Under the pieces are notes generated by a model, which made no database searches, was not told the DNA's origin, and saw only the letters and a list, made by a program, of their open reading frames with translations. Source: Scleromitrula shiraiana (Eukaryota > Ascomycota > Leotiomycetes > Helotiales > Sclerotiniaceae). Taken from it: DNA of 64,000 bases. The DNA lies in the NCBI GenBank assembly GCA_028455995.1, contig JABELC010000004.1, forward strand, positions 1,550,001 to 1,614,000, given 5' to 3'. Within the stretch, counting starts at the first letter, position 1; every line of letters begins with the position of its first letter. A program made the position numbers and the translations under genes. Positions 46,756 to 57,293 of this stretch are shown one piece after another.

Positions 46756-47721
46756 GATTTATGTTCTGTTTATATAACTGTTTGATAGATGTTAAACTCA
46801 GTAATAGGTAGTAGATGGTAGGGCTGGGAAGAAAGTAGATTAAATTTGAGGGAGGAAGAGAAGAAGGTTTAAAGTTGGACGGAATTGGATACTGGATCAG
46901 TAAGTCGAGGAGATGCCGAGGCAGGCATTCAGTCAATCAATGCCGCTAACGGCCATCCCCAGAACAGCCCTAGAGGTTCTCACATGCTTTTTCGGATTTC
47001 AGCCGAAACCAGAATTTGGGGTATTAGGGGCTACATGAAGATCATGCGCTCATATTAATGGGTATTCTCACATGTGCACATTTGATAACCAAAATATATG
47101 AGTGTTTCCAGAGTATTTGGGCTTTGCTTTTGCAATTCGTAGCTTTTTTTGCATGTGAAAAATACACCGGGTGTACGTATATCAACTAAGCGAGGTTTCG
47201 AGTGGTGTGTGCCTAGAGTCGTATTAAAACCACTACTCTCCACAAGCGACGTTTCCCCTCTTCCTTTACAGCCAGTCACTTTAGAGATCTCAACAACCTC
47301 GGTAATACTTAGAACAATATGGTTTTCACGGCTTCAAGTCTTCAATTAGTATTTAGTATGTAAGCATTTGATGAAATAGGGTTTTAATATTTGTTAGATG
47401 AACGCCTGTAGCATCTTGATTCGATCTTGCACCTCCGAAGTGAAAGGCATCAAGAATGACTTCTAGCTACTCATCTATCGTCGGAATCGCCTAGAGTCTA
47501 TAAGCTTGAATCAGAATGCCTAAAAGAGTAGCACATTGGAGATCACACTCATGTTCTTGGGAAAATGAACGGGAAGAGCTTTATTTTTGCTATGTATGTT
47601 TGTATCCTTCCTTGACTTTGCACTGACTAAAACGAAAATTGCAATTCTCGACTTTCTACACTCGAGACTGATTGCATCAACTAAATCCTGCGTGAACCCC
47701 TAAAGCCGAAGTCCGCAAACC
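46756..47721. other. intergenic, thiolase promoter
   Basis: This contains the thiolase promoter with the CCGAGG box and otherwise AT-rich sequence. No gene is supported. Confidence 0.55.
46916..46921. promoter_or_regulatory. CCGAGG (CCTCGG) fatty-acid-response box
   Basis: CCGAGG on plus equals CCTCGG on minus, about 160 bp upstream of the thiolase start. This six-base core is bound by FarA/FarB-type zinc-cluster activators in Aspergillus beta-oxidation promoters. A 6-mer can occur by chance, but place and gene fit. Confidence 0.5.
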
Positions 47722-48394
47722 TCAACTTGCTACACCTGCCCCATCATGCACGTTTCGTTGGCGGAGCCAAAGAGCTCTGATCTTGAGCTCCAATGGTGAG
47801 TCGATCAAGACATCATTTTTCTTATCAACTATTCTGTAATGTAAATTCCAGGTCTTATTCTCGTTGAACTCATAAAAACAGCTTGCAAGTGCGAGATACT
47901 CGAATGAAAACCGAAGGAGAAGGAAGTTGACTTCAATGGCCTCTAGATTCGGAAACTCGTTGATTTTCTCCACAATATCCTTGATGAGCTTCTGGTGAAT
48001 GGCATAGCTACGATCTTGGTTCCGCGCCACGGGTATGATATCGATAGAGATTCTCTTTGCAATGCCAGCGTACATCGGGAGCACTTCGAGGAGAAATTCA
48101 CCGGTGACCTCTTCTGGCCAGTCGTCGAAAGAGTGATTCAACTTGATTGTCAGAGTTCCGTGATGCGTGTATTGCAACCACTAGAACACGGAAAAGTTAG
48201 TACCAACTTTGATTATAAATAGCATTTCCCAGCAGGTATAATTTCGTATGGGAACATAGAGCATGGGGCAGGTAGCTAGGGGTTGAAATATGCAAGCGCA
48301 AAATTAAGCTGGTTGTACTCACAGGATGGAGAACAATATCCTTGGTTTCGCGGGCAATCCGAGCAGCTCTGTTCAACTTATTGTTGCGAGGCAT
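47722..48394 (-). CDS. four-copy family protein, intron-containing (copy 4)
   Basis: Two exons on minus: 48394-48323 and 48180-47722, 176 aa. The intron of 142 bp has donor GTGAGT, branch TACTAAC and acceptor CTAG. Exon 1 encodes MPRNNKLNRAARIARETKDI and then VLHP, matching the basic MPRN start and the HP-x-x-QY junction of copy 3. Exon 2 starts WLQYTHHGTLTIKLNHSFD, then FLLEVLPMYAGIAKRISIDI and IVEKINEFPNLEAIEV. The closing block is diverged (FSFEYLALASCFYEF where others have FHWxQIxLASxxYGL). It is inverted and 10-14 kb away from the other three, with the helicase-nuclease, HET relic and thiolase between them. As the only copy with an intron it may be the parental form, with the others intronless derivatives, or the others may have lost it. 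Function unknown. Confidence 0.72.
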
Positions 48395-49488
48395 TTTTGT
48401 TTGTTTTGTTTGGGTGTTGTGAGTCTTCTCGAGTCCAAATATGAGCTGTAAGTATAATTACTTTGTAGTCGGTATGGTATTTGTTATAAATTAACCATAG
48501 GTGTGCCGATCGTTATATTCTTGATATTTATTGAAAGATCTGTATTGTTGGAAGGTATCTAGAGAACAATGAAGGTCAAAAGAAAGAAACTCAAAATCTT
48601 AAACTCCAGGTGGTGGTTAAGTAACTTTTATGATACGGGAAATTGATTAAAAGATATCCGGCAGGGGAAGTATGTACAGCTGGGCACATTCGAAAAATCA
48701 AATAATCAAATAACTTATTGATTCAATGTGTTGTTATATCTAAAAATTCAAGTAGACCTTTTACATGCACTAGATATGAATGTATTCACTTATGTGTATA
48801 AACGGAGAGAATGAAGGGGTGATCGTCGTGGAGGTGAATTGAAATATGTTAGCGAATGCTACCATAACTTCTCAGTTTTATTTGTCCACCATCTTACAAT
48901 TTCCACATGTTATTAAAAAAGGCGTTTATGTTGGTAATTCAATATTTACATTGGAATTGGCACTGGCGCCTCGAAGCCCCCAAAACTGTTACTGCTCGTA
49001 GCAAAAGACATGAAAATACCAGTCTCAAGATTGTGTGTTTGAGTATATGGTAGGTAGAAATGAATATATTTATGCTGAGTAGAATTTGAGATTGAAGGGA
49101 GAGCTTAATTTATATGAGAAATCAATAAGGCGTATTAGTTAAGAACTGGGTTGATTCGTTTTCATTGATTAGATTGAGATTCTACGATTCATGGATACAA
49201 GCACTGTTAGATTTTGCTGCCTAAATATCTGACATGAACGTGGTGGAACTTGCATAGGTATGTTTAGATCTATTTAGTCATATTGAAAATCGTGAACTAA
49301 AAGAAGAGGATACTTGTAGAAGCTCAAACCCAACTCCAGCTTTATCGATAATCATATTGTTGACATCTCACTTCCCTATTTTGCTAACCAAAAATTATAA
49401 CCAACCTCAAAATTCCAGTCTCTGATCAACCACAAGCATAAAGTTGACCAAACTCCCAACCCGCTAGCCATCTCCGCACAACTCCTTT
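48395..49488. other. intergenic, 1.1 kb
   Basis: Divergence point region upstream of copy 4 and 3' flank of the RING membrane gene. Nothing notable seen. Confidence 0.5.
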
Positions 49489-50148
49489 CTACCGACGTAC
49501 CCTTCGGGGCCTCCTTACTGCCCTCAATACATCTTCAACTGAATTTCTACTCGCCAATCTCATCACCTTATGATACTCGATTTCTCTTTTCTTCCCAACC
49601 TGCCGATATATATATTCAGGCTGAGATCTGCATAACGGACAAAGAATCAGGCCATCCTTCTGCTCAATCCAACTCTCGATGCAAGCGGGACAAAAGTAGT
49701 GCTCACAAGGGTGTATAACGAATGGGCTTTGAGGAAGCGGTTCAATGCAGATAGGACAGTCGTCTTGTACTCGCTTTTTCGGGGTTTTTACTCGTTGTAA
49801 TCGACCAGTGAGGTTGCGACCAGATGGAGCTTCTCTCGCCGGGTTATGAAATCCTAAATATATCTCGATCGAGAGTAACAAGAACAATATCATAAGACAG
49901 ACTATCACTAGAAGGAGGACTGCGATGAGGTTGTTGGAAAGAGTAGAGAATAGATGATTGATATAAACCTGAATTACTTTGATGAGTTGCAACACGATAA
50001 AATAAATTATGCTGATAATATGTACAACTGCTTCTATGATAGAGAGGCTTATCACTCCAAATACTGCAATAGGAATGCATATGGTGAAGTAAGTTATGTG
50101 GATCGTATATGCAAATATTGTTTTGAATAGTAGAAACACGAAAGACAT
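49489..50148 (-). CDS. multi-pass membrane RING-finger protein (putative E3 ligase)
   Basis: Single exon, 219 aa. Residues 4-60 and 73-100 are strongly hydrophobic and give about three membrane helices, with NNLIAVLLLVIVCLMILFLL the clearest. A basic linker (about 105-128) is followed by a canonical C3HC4 RING at residues 131-173: CPIC, then PCEHYFCPAC, then CPLC, with all eight ligands present. A basic tail (RAVRRPRRVRR) ends the protein. It probably ubiquitinates targets at an internal membrane, with the RING facing the cytosol; the substrate is unknown. Many fungal small RING proteins of this layout occur in expanded, poorly conserved families. No signal peptide distinct from the first helix is seen. 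Confidence 0.78.
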   Translation of the reverse strand: MSFVFLLFKTIFAYTIHITYFTICIPIAVFGVISLSIIEAVVHIISIIYFIVLQLIKVIQVYINHLFSTLSNNLIAVLLLVIVCLMILFLLLSIEIYLGFHNPAREAPSGRNLTGRLQRVKTPKKRVQDDCPICIEPLPQSPFVIHPCEHYFCPACIESWIEQKDGLILCPLCRSQPEYIYRQVGKKREIEYHKVMRLASRNSVEDVLRAVRRPRRVRR

Positions 50149-50797
50149 GATATGGACTAGGAGTGTTCAACTTGAGGTTGGATTGTTGGTTCGTTCGTTG
50201 ATTGTATTATAAGATGAAGACCGGAAGGATGTAACATGAAGAAATAGTATGTAAAATCCAGAATTATGAGATTTCTTTCGAGAATCTACACCAGGAAATG
50301 GAAAGTACTGGTGTTATTCTACGGCTGTTTATCTACACGAAAATTCAATTAATTTTGGTGAATCGTAATTCAAATGCCTGCTAGAGCTTTATTAAATTAG
50401 TTACCATTGTTCTCTATCATAATATTGATAAGATGTTAGTGAATCTATTATTGTGAGATATTTTATATAAAAGTAGTAAGATAATCATACTCGGGCGATA
50501 TATAACTGATAAGTTCACTTCAATCTTGTTTGAAGAAAGAAGATACCCGTTTCAGTGATGTGCTTATTCAAAGTTGAAACAGGCCACTCTACAAATAAAA
50601 CAGAACAAGACAGTTGGTCATGGAAAACTATATCATCCGTGCTTTGATCTAGAGGAATCTTATTCAAACGTTCACTGTTACTCTGTAGTAGTTACCAGAA
50701 TCACAATAAATTATTCGGAACTGTTTAGAAACATTCTCGAAAATCTTTAAACCCCCGCGCCCCGCGCACACTACCCTCATCGTGTAAAATTGTCAGA
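50149..50797. other. shared upstream region of two RING genes
   Basis: About 650 bp between two divergently read RING genes. No other feature is seen. Confidence 0.5.
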
Positions 50798-51076
50798 ATG
50801 TCAACTTTAACATCAGTGCAATGCTCGATCTGCATTGCTGGACTTGTCGATAGAGCTACTGCTATACTATGCGGCCATTACTTTAATCTAGATTGTATAC
50901 GACACTGGCTCGATCAATCCAGCGTCAAATCTTGCAACTGCCCTCTATGCAGAAGGAGAATGATTAGCATTAAATTGAATATTCTTGAAGATAGAGCTAC
51001 CGGAATAGTTGGCTCCGTTCGACCAGAATCTCCTCTCGCTATCGAGGAAATTCCACAAGAAATCTCGCGTCGATAA
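50798..51076 (+). CDS. small RING-finger protein, possibly truncated
   Basis: Open frame of 92 aa. The RING spans residues 9-51: CSIC, then LCGHYFNLDCIRHWL, then CPLC. The fifth zinc ligand position (Cys/His/Asp in functional RINGs) is Asn30 here. Fungal proteins of this kind often have CGHxFDxxCI with a metal-binding Asp, so Asn is one change away. The frame closes soon after a linker (EEIPQEISRR), whereas related fungal RING proteins continue for hundreds of residues. The downstream frames (to about 51790) hold no clear continuation. It may be a truncated or dying gene or a short one. The membrane RING gene at 49489-50148 is read away from it. Confidence 0.5.
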   Translation: MSTLTSVQCSICIAGLVDRATAILCGHYFNLDCIRHWLDQSSVKSCNCPLCRRRMISIKLNILEDRATGIVGSVRPESPLAIEEIPQEISRR

Positions 51077-52410
51077 GCTCATGAATAATCCGAGCGTCAT
51101 CATCTTTCTAATTGGGAAATACGAATGCTCTGGGGGAAAGAGTCAGTGTTTGAAGGAATCGACAGTTCGAGATGGAATCAAAACTACGGCGGAAAGACAT
51201 ATGAGTCTGTCAACTGCACAATGTGGAACGAAAACCAGATCTTTGTTCCTTAGAGAACTCGCCGTCACTAACGAACTTTATAGAAATGGCGCAAGAAGAA
51301 CATCATCGAAATCCGGTCACCATGTTGCAATGGCGATGAAAGGATTCGATTCCTTGCATGAATGGTGGGATATTGGAAGAGGCCACCCAGATGTATGCGG
51401 CGTCAAGATAAAATTTACCCCTTGTGAAATCCTTTCAGACCAAAGAGGTTTGGTATACACTCATTTTTGATAGAGAGATTACAGATTCATCGACCTCACA
51501 ACTTCTCCAATAATATTGTTATAAGATGGGAGGTCCCGCCAACGCCGATGGTGATGAGCAGCTTATGTCTCGCAATGTGCGGACATCAGAAAGTGTCCGA
51601 GCAGATGTGAGAATACGAAGAAGTGTAGAGCAAATACAAGATGCTAGTGACTGGTTCCTGTCCAGACTTCCATACACGGGGGTTCTTGACCGAGCAACTA
51701 CCAATTTGACTGAAAGAGGCGAGGGCTATGTTTGTGACCATTGTCAAATGGGGCATAGATATGGCGACTGCTTTTTGAGCTGGAATTGAGAAACTTTCAT
51801 AATTCTAGTTGATGTATCGTAGTTATTAAAGAATAAAAATATTATCACCTCTACATATGTGACTCGTGAGTAGTGACCAGAGCACCATCCATCGGTGTTT
51901 CTTGCGGAATTTTTTTCAAAAAAGCCTCTGAGTATCTGGCTATTTGATATTGAGTGATTCCAAGTCATCTTTTAGTCGATCTTAGCTGATTGGTAGTGGC
52001 AATTTTATGTATCTCAACATCTGTATGTGGGATGATAACCCTTCATTTTGTGGCATCAGACAACCTCCTGAAGAGATTGCCTAGTGGCATTAGATATCCA
52101 GAAGAACGACTAGTAATCAAGACATCCACAATTTGAAGAACGATTTAAAGTTAACAATCTTCCTGTATCATTTTTGGTGTCTTTGGGAAACTTAGACCAC
52201 TTAGTCGACTGACAGATAGATAGCATGTCAATTATAAATATTCCGAATGCTAGGACCGGCGTTGACAAGTCGCCACCACAAATGAAAATGTCAGGAACTT
52301 CACGGAAAGCTTCACACGCATGTGGTATCATGATGATAAGGTTGAAAATTGGCACTTGGCGCATTTCAATCCTTGTCGAAATTTTTCCGTAAGTCTTCCA
52401 TTCCAATGAA

Positions 52411-52438
52411 TTTTGTATTTTGTATTTTGTATTTTGTA
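52411..52438. repeat. ATTTTGT tandem repeat
   Basis: About four copies of a 7-bp unit. Confidence 0.85.
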
Positions 52439-52668
52439 TGGGTTAAATATGAGTGAATCAGTGAGGTGCCAGCCCATAAGGCTCTCCTGTGCATAAGCTA
52501 CGTGATTTTCATGGTACATGCTCTATGCTTTAGGAGCCGCTTCTGCACTAGAAAGTGTATCTTCAGATGAAAAAATCGGGGTGTGGTCTCGATTAAAATT
52601 CCGACATAGCATCTCACTCATCAGTCCTACTTTATCGAATTTCTTTACAACATTTTGACATTTTATCT

Positions 52669-52755
52669 TGTCAAGCTGTCAAGCTACCAAGCCGTCAAGC
52701 TGTCAAACTGTCAAGCTACCAAGCTGTCAAGCTTCAAACTGCCAAGCTGTCAAAC
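52669..52755. repeat. GTCAAGCT minisatellite
   Basis: About nine imperfect copies of an 8-10 bp unit (GTCAAGCT, ACCAAGCT, GCCAAGCT and GTCAAACT variants). Confidence 0.9.
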
Positions 52756-53226
52756 CATCTTTTTTTGTTACAAAAATCCCAGACCTAGAAATACGAGATG
52801 AACATATTCGAGAGTGCATGAATTGCCAATGATTTATTAGGGGTCCCTTGCTAATATCAAGCCCAATATTTAACTTTTTATATACTAGTAGTAGCGGATG
52901 ACGAATAATAATTATTACTCAGCATTTATTATATAGTCATCAGCAATACAATTTATTAATTCTTATTGATTATTAAAGACTTATATAATTTAAGTAAATT
53001 AAGTAAATTAAAATTCTTAAGAGAGGGTTCCATAAAGGGTTTACCGCAATAGTTAAAATCGTTGACAATTCAGACGAATCCCATATATTCAATTCAATTG
53101 ACGGAAATGGAGTTATAGCCAACCCCGTGCATGTACCTCGGCTAGTGGGCCATTACCAGTGCTTTCCTATCTCATTTTATGAATTCTTCAATTGCAATAT
53201 AAATAGAGTTATTAATATCTTTGTTT

Positions 53227-53261
53227 TGTGAATTGTGGATTGTGGATTGTGGATTGTGGAA
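53227..53261. repeat. TGTGGAT tandem repeat
   Basis: Four to five copies of a 7-bp unit. Confidence 0.85.
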
Positions 53262-54089
53262 TCAACAATGGTTCAGTTCAATGCAGGGAAATGCAGTGTC
53301 GGAGATCAATTGAGATCTATCAGATTGATGTCTCTTCGAAGTATCCAATAATCGAAGGAATAGAAATTAGATCCATCCCGAATATCATCCAAGCAAGCAT
53401 CCCCGGTGGACCCTACACAGATAACCAGCATTTATTATTACTTTCCGAGTCGGGACAAATTCCAACAACATGGTTCTACTGATTGAGTTTATTAGCTTTC
53501 GTTCTTAATATACTTTTCCTTTGTGCAATAGTCTGAACTCCTATTCACTCTTACTATGGGCGAGATGCTAAAATTGGGAACAAGGTCATCATATTCAACC
53601 GCAGTCATGAGTTTGCATCGACTTCAAGTTGTATTTGGTTTGATCAAGTACTGATTTCTAAATTATATTCTTATATTCTTATATTCTCAAGATAACTATC
53701 AAATCACATAATACTCGTTCGTACCTCAGACTTAAGCTACCGGAAAAACTTAGCCGGGATGGTATCTACGCCAAGCCCTAAACCCAGTTTGCCAGCTACC
53801 AGGTACATAAAACGTATCTGCAAACCGAAGCCGTAGACTTGCGTTCCTAGGTAATATCATTGTAAGATTATATATTTTAAATTGCAATCCAAGTTGACCT
53901 GATGTGAAGTTCAGCTATATCAATGTGTAAGTGGATAATCTTTCCACTGATGAATATCCCTCGCGGATTTCACCATTTTTGATCACATCAATCTATCATA
54001 CGCTTGCAAGATGCCAGGGTCAATTTCCCAGATTGATACAAGTCACCCACGTTCAAATTTGTGGTTCCATCTTCCCCTCAGATCAAACA

Positions 54090-54095
54090 TATAAA
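54090..54095 (+). promoter_or_regulatory. TATA box of pectin methylesterase
   Basis: TATAAA 92 bp upstream of the start codon at 54187. Confidence 0.45.
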
Positions 54096-54186
54096 GAGCA
54101 ATTGTTTTCTCCCAGATGCACGTTTCTTACAACAAACACAAACTCAACTTGCGTGCAAGTGTATTGAAGACGACTGCTTTCCAATC

Positions 54187-55328
54187 ATGAAGTCGTTTAT
54201 CACAATCCTCTCTTTGGTGGCATCCTCACTTGTTGGTGTTTATGCTGCCCCAGTCCTCGAGGAGCGAGCATCATATGTGCGAACCTCTGCCCCAGCAGGT
54301 GCTATTATCGTTGACAAGACTGGCGCCACACCTGGTTCACACAACACATTCCAAAAAGGAGTGAACGCACTATCCACCACAACCACCACCCCTCAATACC
54401 TCTTCATCCACCCCGGCACCTACACCGAACAAGTGTACGTCCCACTTCTCAAATCCAACCTCACAATCCAAGGCTATACAGCGGATGCTCGCACCTACGC
54501 CGGAAACAAAGCAATCCTCACCTACAACCTCGCACTCCAAGACACAACTTCCGACGATCTAACCGCCACCCTCCGTCAATGGAACACAAACACCAAAGTC
54601 TACAACCTAATCATCCGAAACACATTCGGCCATGTCAACAGCAAGGGCCAAAACCTCGCCATCTCCGCCCACACCGAAAACCAAGGCTACTACGCCGTCC
54701 AATTCATCGGCTACCAAGACACCATCCTCGCGAACACCGGCAACCAGCTCTACGCCAAATGTCTCGTTGTAGGCGCCATTGATTTTATCTTCGGCCAAAC
54801 AGCTACCGCCTGGTTTGAAGCCAATGATATTCGCACCATCGCTGCTGGATCTATCACTGCATCTGGACGAGCGGATCCGAAAAATCCGTCTTGGTATGTG
54901 ATTAACAACAGTAATGTGCAGAATCTCGATAAGAGTGTTGCAACTTACAATAACTATTTGGGACGACCATGGCAAGATTATGCGAGAGTTGTTTTCCAAA
55001 ACACTTATTTGGGGAATAATATCAAGGCGCCTGGGTGGAGTGTTTGGAGTTCGAGTACGGCTAATACTGGCCATGTTACCTTTCAGGAGTGAGTTATCAT
55101 TTCTTTTTTTTCTTTCTTTCTTACATTAGATACCCCTTCTTGATAAACACAATTCAATGCGGTATAATACTAATTCACTATAGATACGGTAACACTGGAC
55201 CAGGAAGCGCTGCAAGCGAGGGGCCCAGAGCAACATTTAGTTCTCAACTAAAATCTCCAATCGCCATTACCACTGTTTTAGGACGTGACTATTTGCACGA
55301 ATGGTGGGTTGATGCGAGCTACTTGTGA
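54187..55328 (+). CDS. pme: secreted pectin methylesterase (CE8)
   Basis: Two exons, 54187-55088 and 55184-55328, 348 aa. The intron (55089-55183) has donor GTGAGT, branch TACTAAT and acceptor TAG. MKSFITILSLVASSLVGVYA is a signal peptide. The mature enzyme removes methyl esters from homogalacturonan in plant walls, opening it to polygalacturonases. Family motifs are in order: HPGTYTEQVYV (GxYxE), then GYQDTIL with Asp178 (acid/base), DFIFG with Asp199 (nucleophile) and YLGRPW with Arg260. Length is normal for fungal CE8 enzymes. Codon use in the first exon favours C-ending codons, suggesting good expression. Upstream in-frame codons would mask the signal peptide, so the ATG at 54187 is preferred. 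Confidence 0.95.
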
Positions 55329-56180
55329 TTATCGAGGGAGTGGAGCAAGGGAGGACGGGGATGCGACATATGAATGAGGAGGAACATTTGATGAGATTAA
55401 CGAGATTATAATAAATATTCATCATCTTGCGATTAAGCTTGAATTTCAAAAATCCATATTATGCACCATGGCTTCGTGACTTCGTGGCCCCGTGACTGTG
55501 GAAATCTTTTAGTGCCGATGGCAAATAAATGTACATTGAACATCCATGTGATTATTCTGCGCAATTAGAGTATGATATGTAAAATAATCAACAATTCTAT
55601 CTCAACAAATACAAAATGACCCTCCCTTCCCGCAAACCATCTAAACCAACTTCTACAATCATACCAAACCAGACCAGACCAGACCAAGCCAAGCCAAGCC
55701 TGTATCTGCGTGTGTAGATCAAGCGGTATATCATCACATCTATATAGCTATGTGCATGTTATTGTTGTAATGCAAGCGAGGGGTTATGTTATACTAGGTG
55801 TGGCGGGATAAATCGATGAACCTCCAACGGGGAAATTTTTCTGGGCCGCTGGCTCGTGTGTTGTTGTTGTGGGGTGCTGTTGTGTAACTTGGATGGAACG
55901 GGATGTTATTTGATTGCGGGGTGTGCTTGTGCTGTGGTGTAGGAATATCATGTACTCGAGTATGTAGTGTTTTCTTTTGAATGGCCCATTCGTGGAGGTG
56001 GTTTAGATTCGTTCATATTGAGGTTGGTGGCTGCTTGCAATTGTGTTGTATGTGCGATTGTTTTGGAGTTTGTTTGTATGGATTCGGATAAAGTCTATCA
56101 GTAGTGATAAATATGGTCAATTGATAATCCGCAGTGTGCATCTTGAAGAAACGATATTCGATATCTCTTTCCCAACTTCT
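55329..56180. other. intergenic between convergent genes
   Basis: The 3' flanks of the pectin methylesterase and the OB-fold gene. Short ACCAGACC/AAGCC repeats lie near 55670-55700. Nothing else is seen. Confidence 0.5.
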
Positions 56181-57293
56181 TCATTGACTATCTGGGGGTA
56201 ATTCATTCCTAGCTCTTTTTACACCCCTTTTCGGTGCAGCCGCAACCCCAACAAAACTCGCCACCCATTCCTTAACCTTCTTCGCCTTGGTTAATTGAAC
56301 ATTTCCCTCGCTCTTTGCAAAATCTCTTCGTCCATAACATCCCCCAATATCCCTTCTATCAATCTTTTCTCGGTACAAAAGCCAACATTTTGTCATATCT
56401 TTCCTTAAACTCTGTCCGTGAACTTTTCCTTGGAAACTTCCTAGTGCTACGTTCTTCATAAGTACTATATCTTGTACTCTGAGGGTTTTCAGAACTTCGC
56501 TCATCAGGCCTTTTCCGTTTCCTGGTAACCAGAAAGTAATACCAAATCCGCTTTTTGTTTCATCTCCAACGAGGACTTCTATTAATGATAGTTTTGCGCC
56601 TCGACGAGTGGTAATTTCTCGAGGAGGCGCTATGGATATTATACCAACCGCAAGATTAACAGTCATTGTCCCCGGCCATATCTCCGTCAGATATCTCGCA
56701 TGAGGCATATCCTTCAAATTAGTCAGATGACCTGCCGTGGGAATGTTTTCATTTCCAATGATAGTAGAATCCTGGAACCCAGATTGAGAATCGAATCCCG
56801 ACGCCGATGTTGAGAAGGAAACTCCAATATCAGTAGAATCGCCAAGAATTGAATCATGAGGTGTGATTTGAGAAGAGGGAATATCGGCGTGGATAGCGTA
56901 AGAATGTTCGTAGAATTGTGAGATTACTTCGTTTACGGAATTGATGGATACCTGGGAGTCATCAAGGTGAGATTGGGATTGGAGTCGGGATTGAGATTGT
57001 GAGATGAAGGATTCGGTGGTGAAGAAATCTAGTCCTTGGTATGGTGCGGGTTGATAGACATGATCTTGAGATATGCCGGTTTCGAGATGTTGTCGTTCGA
57101 GTGGTAGTGAACGCCATGTAGGTACATTTGCAGTATTATCGGATAAAGATACGGATTCGGAACTCGGATTCGGCTGAGGCAGATGAAGAAATTTGATGAA
57201 TGGTTCTGTGAAGGTATTAAGTAGATGAGATTCCTCCCAATCAAGTGACCTTGATGTAGGTGCTCCCGTGAGGAATATTATCTTGGGAGACAT
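56181..57293 (-). CDS. OB-fold nucleic-acid-binding protein
   Basis: Single exon, 370 aa. Residues 1-190 are Ser/Gln-rich and probably disordered, with SQSQSRLQSQS-type repeats. Residues about 205-320 form an OB-fold: LTEIWPGTMTVNLAVGIISI, then a basic loop (REITTRRGAKLSL), IEVLVGDETKSGFGITFWLP, then VQDIVLMKNVALGSFQGKVHGQSL. The pattern of strands with DIVLMKNVAL and F-x-GKV-x-GQS is typical of single-stranded-DNA-binding OB folds of the RPA/POT1/shieldin kind. A basic tail (KRGVKRAR) may be a nuclear signal. It probably acts in the nucleus in DNA repair or telomere work, but this is inference from fold alone. It is read divergently from the next gene, with about 700 bp between. Confidence 0.75.
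   Translation of the reverse strand: MSPKIIFLTGAPTSRSLDWEESHLLNTFTEPFIKFLHLPQPNPSSESVSLSDNTANVPTWRSLPLERQHLETGISQDHVYQPAPYQGLDFFTTESFISQSQSRLQSQSHLDDSQVSINSVNEVISQFYEHSYAIHADIPSSQITPHDSILGDSTDIGVSFSTSASGFDSQSGFQDSTIIGNENIPTAGHLTNLKDMPHARYLTEIWPGTMTVNLAVGIISIAPPREITTRRGAKLSLIEVLVGDETKSGFGITFWLPGNGKGLMSEVLKTLRVQDIVLMKNVALGSFQGKVHGQSLRKDMTKCWLLYREKIDRRDIGGCYGRRDFAKSEGNVQLTKAKKVKEWVASFVGVAAAPKRGVKRARNELPPDSQ

Larger units (their letters stand above)
51077..54186. other. 3.1-kb intergenic with minisatellites
   Basis: Frames at 51009-51470 and 51526-51789 have no recognised domain and may be remains of the RING gene's 3' part. Repeats are ATTTTGT (52411-52438), a GTCAAGCT minisatellite (52669-52755) and TGTGGAT (53227-53261). 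The segment at about 52855-53025 is strongly AT-rich. A TATAAA at 54090-54095 precedes the pectin methylesterase. Confidence 0.5.

Noticed and set aside
51009..51789. Two frames after the small RING gene
   Set aside because: No recognised domain and no convincing splice joins to the RING exon; kept only as possible remains.
54607..55074. 155-aa minus-strand frame
   Set aside because: Antisense shadow of the pectin methylesterase exon.
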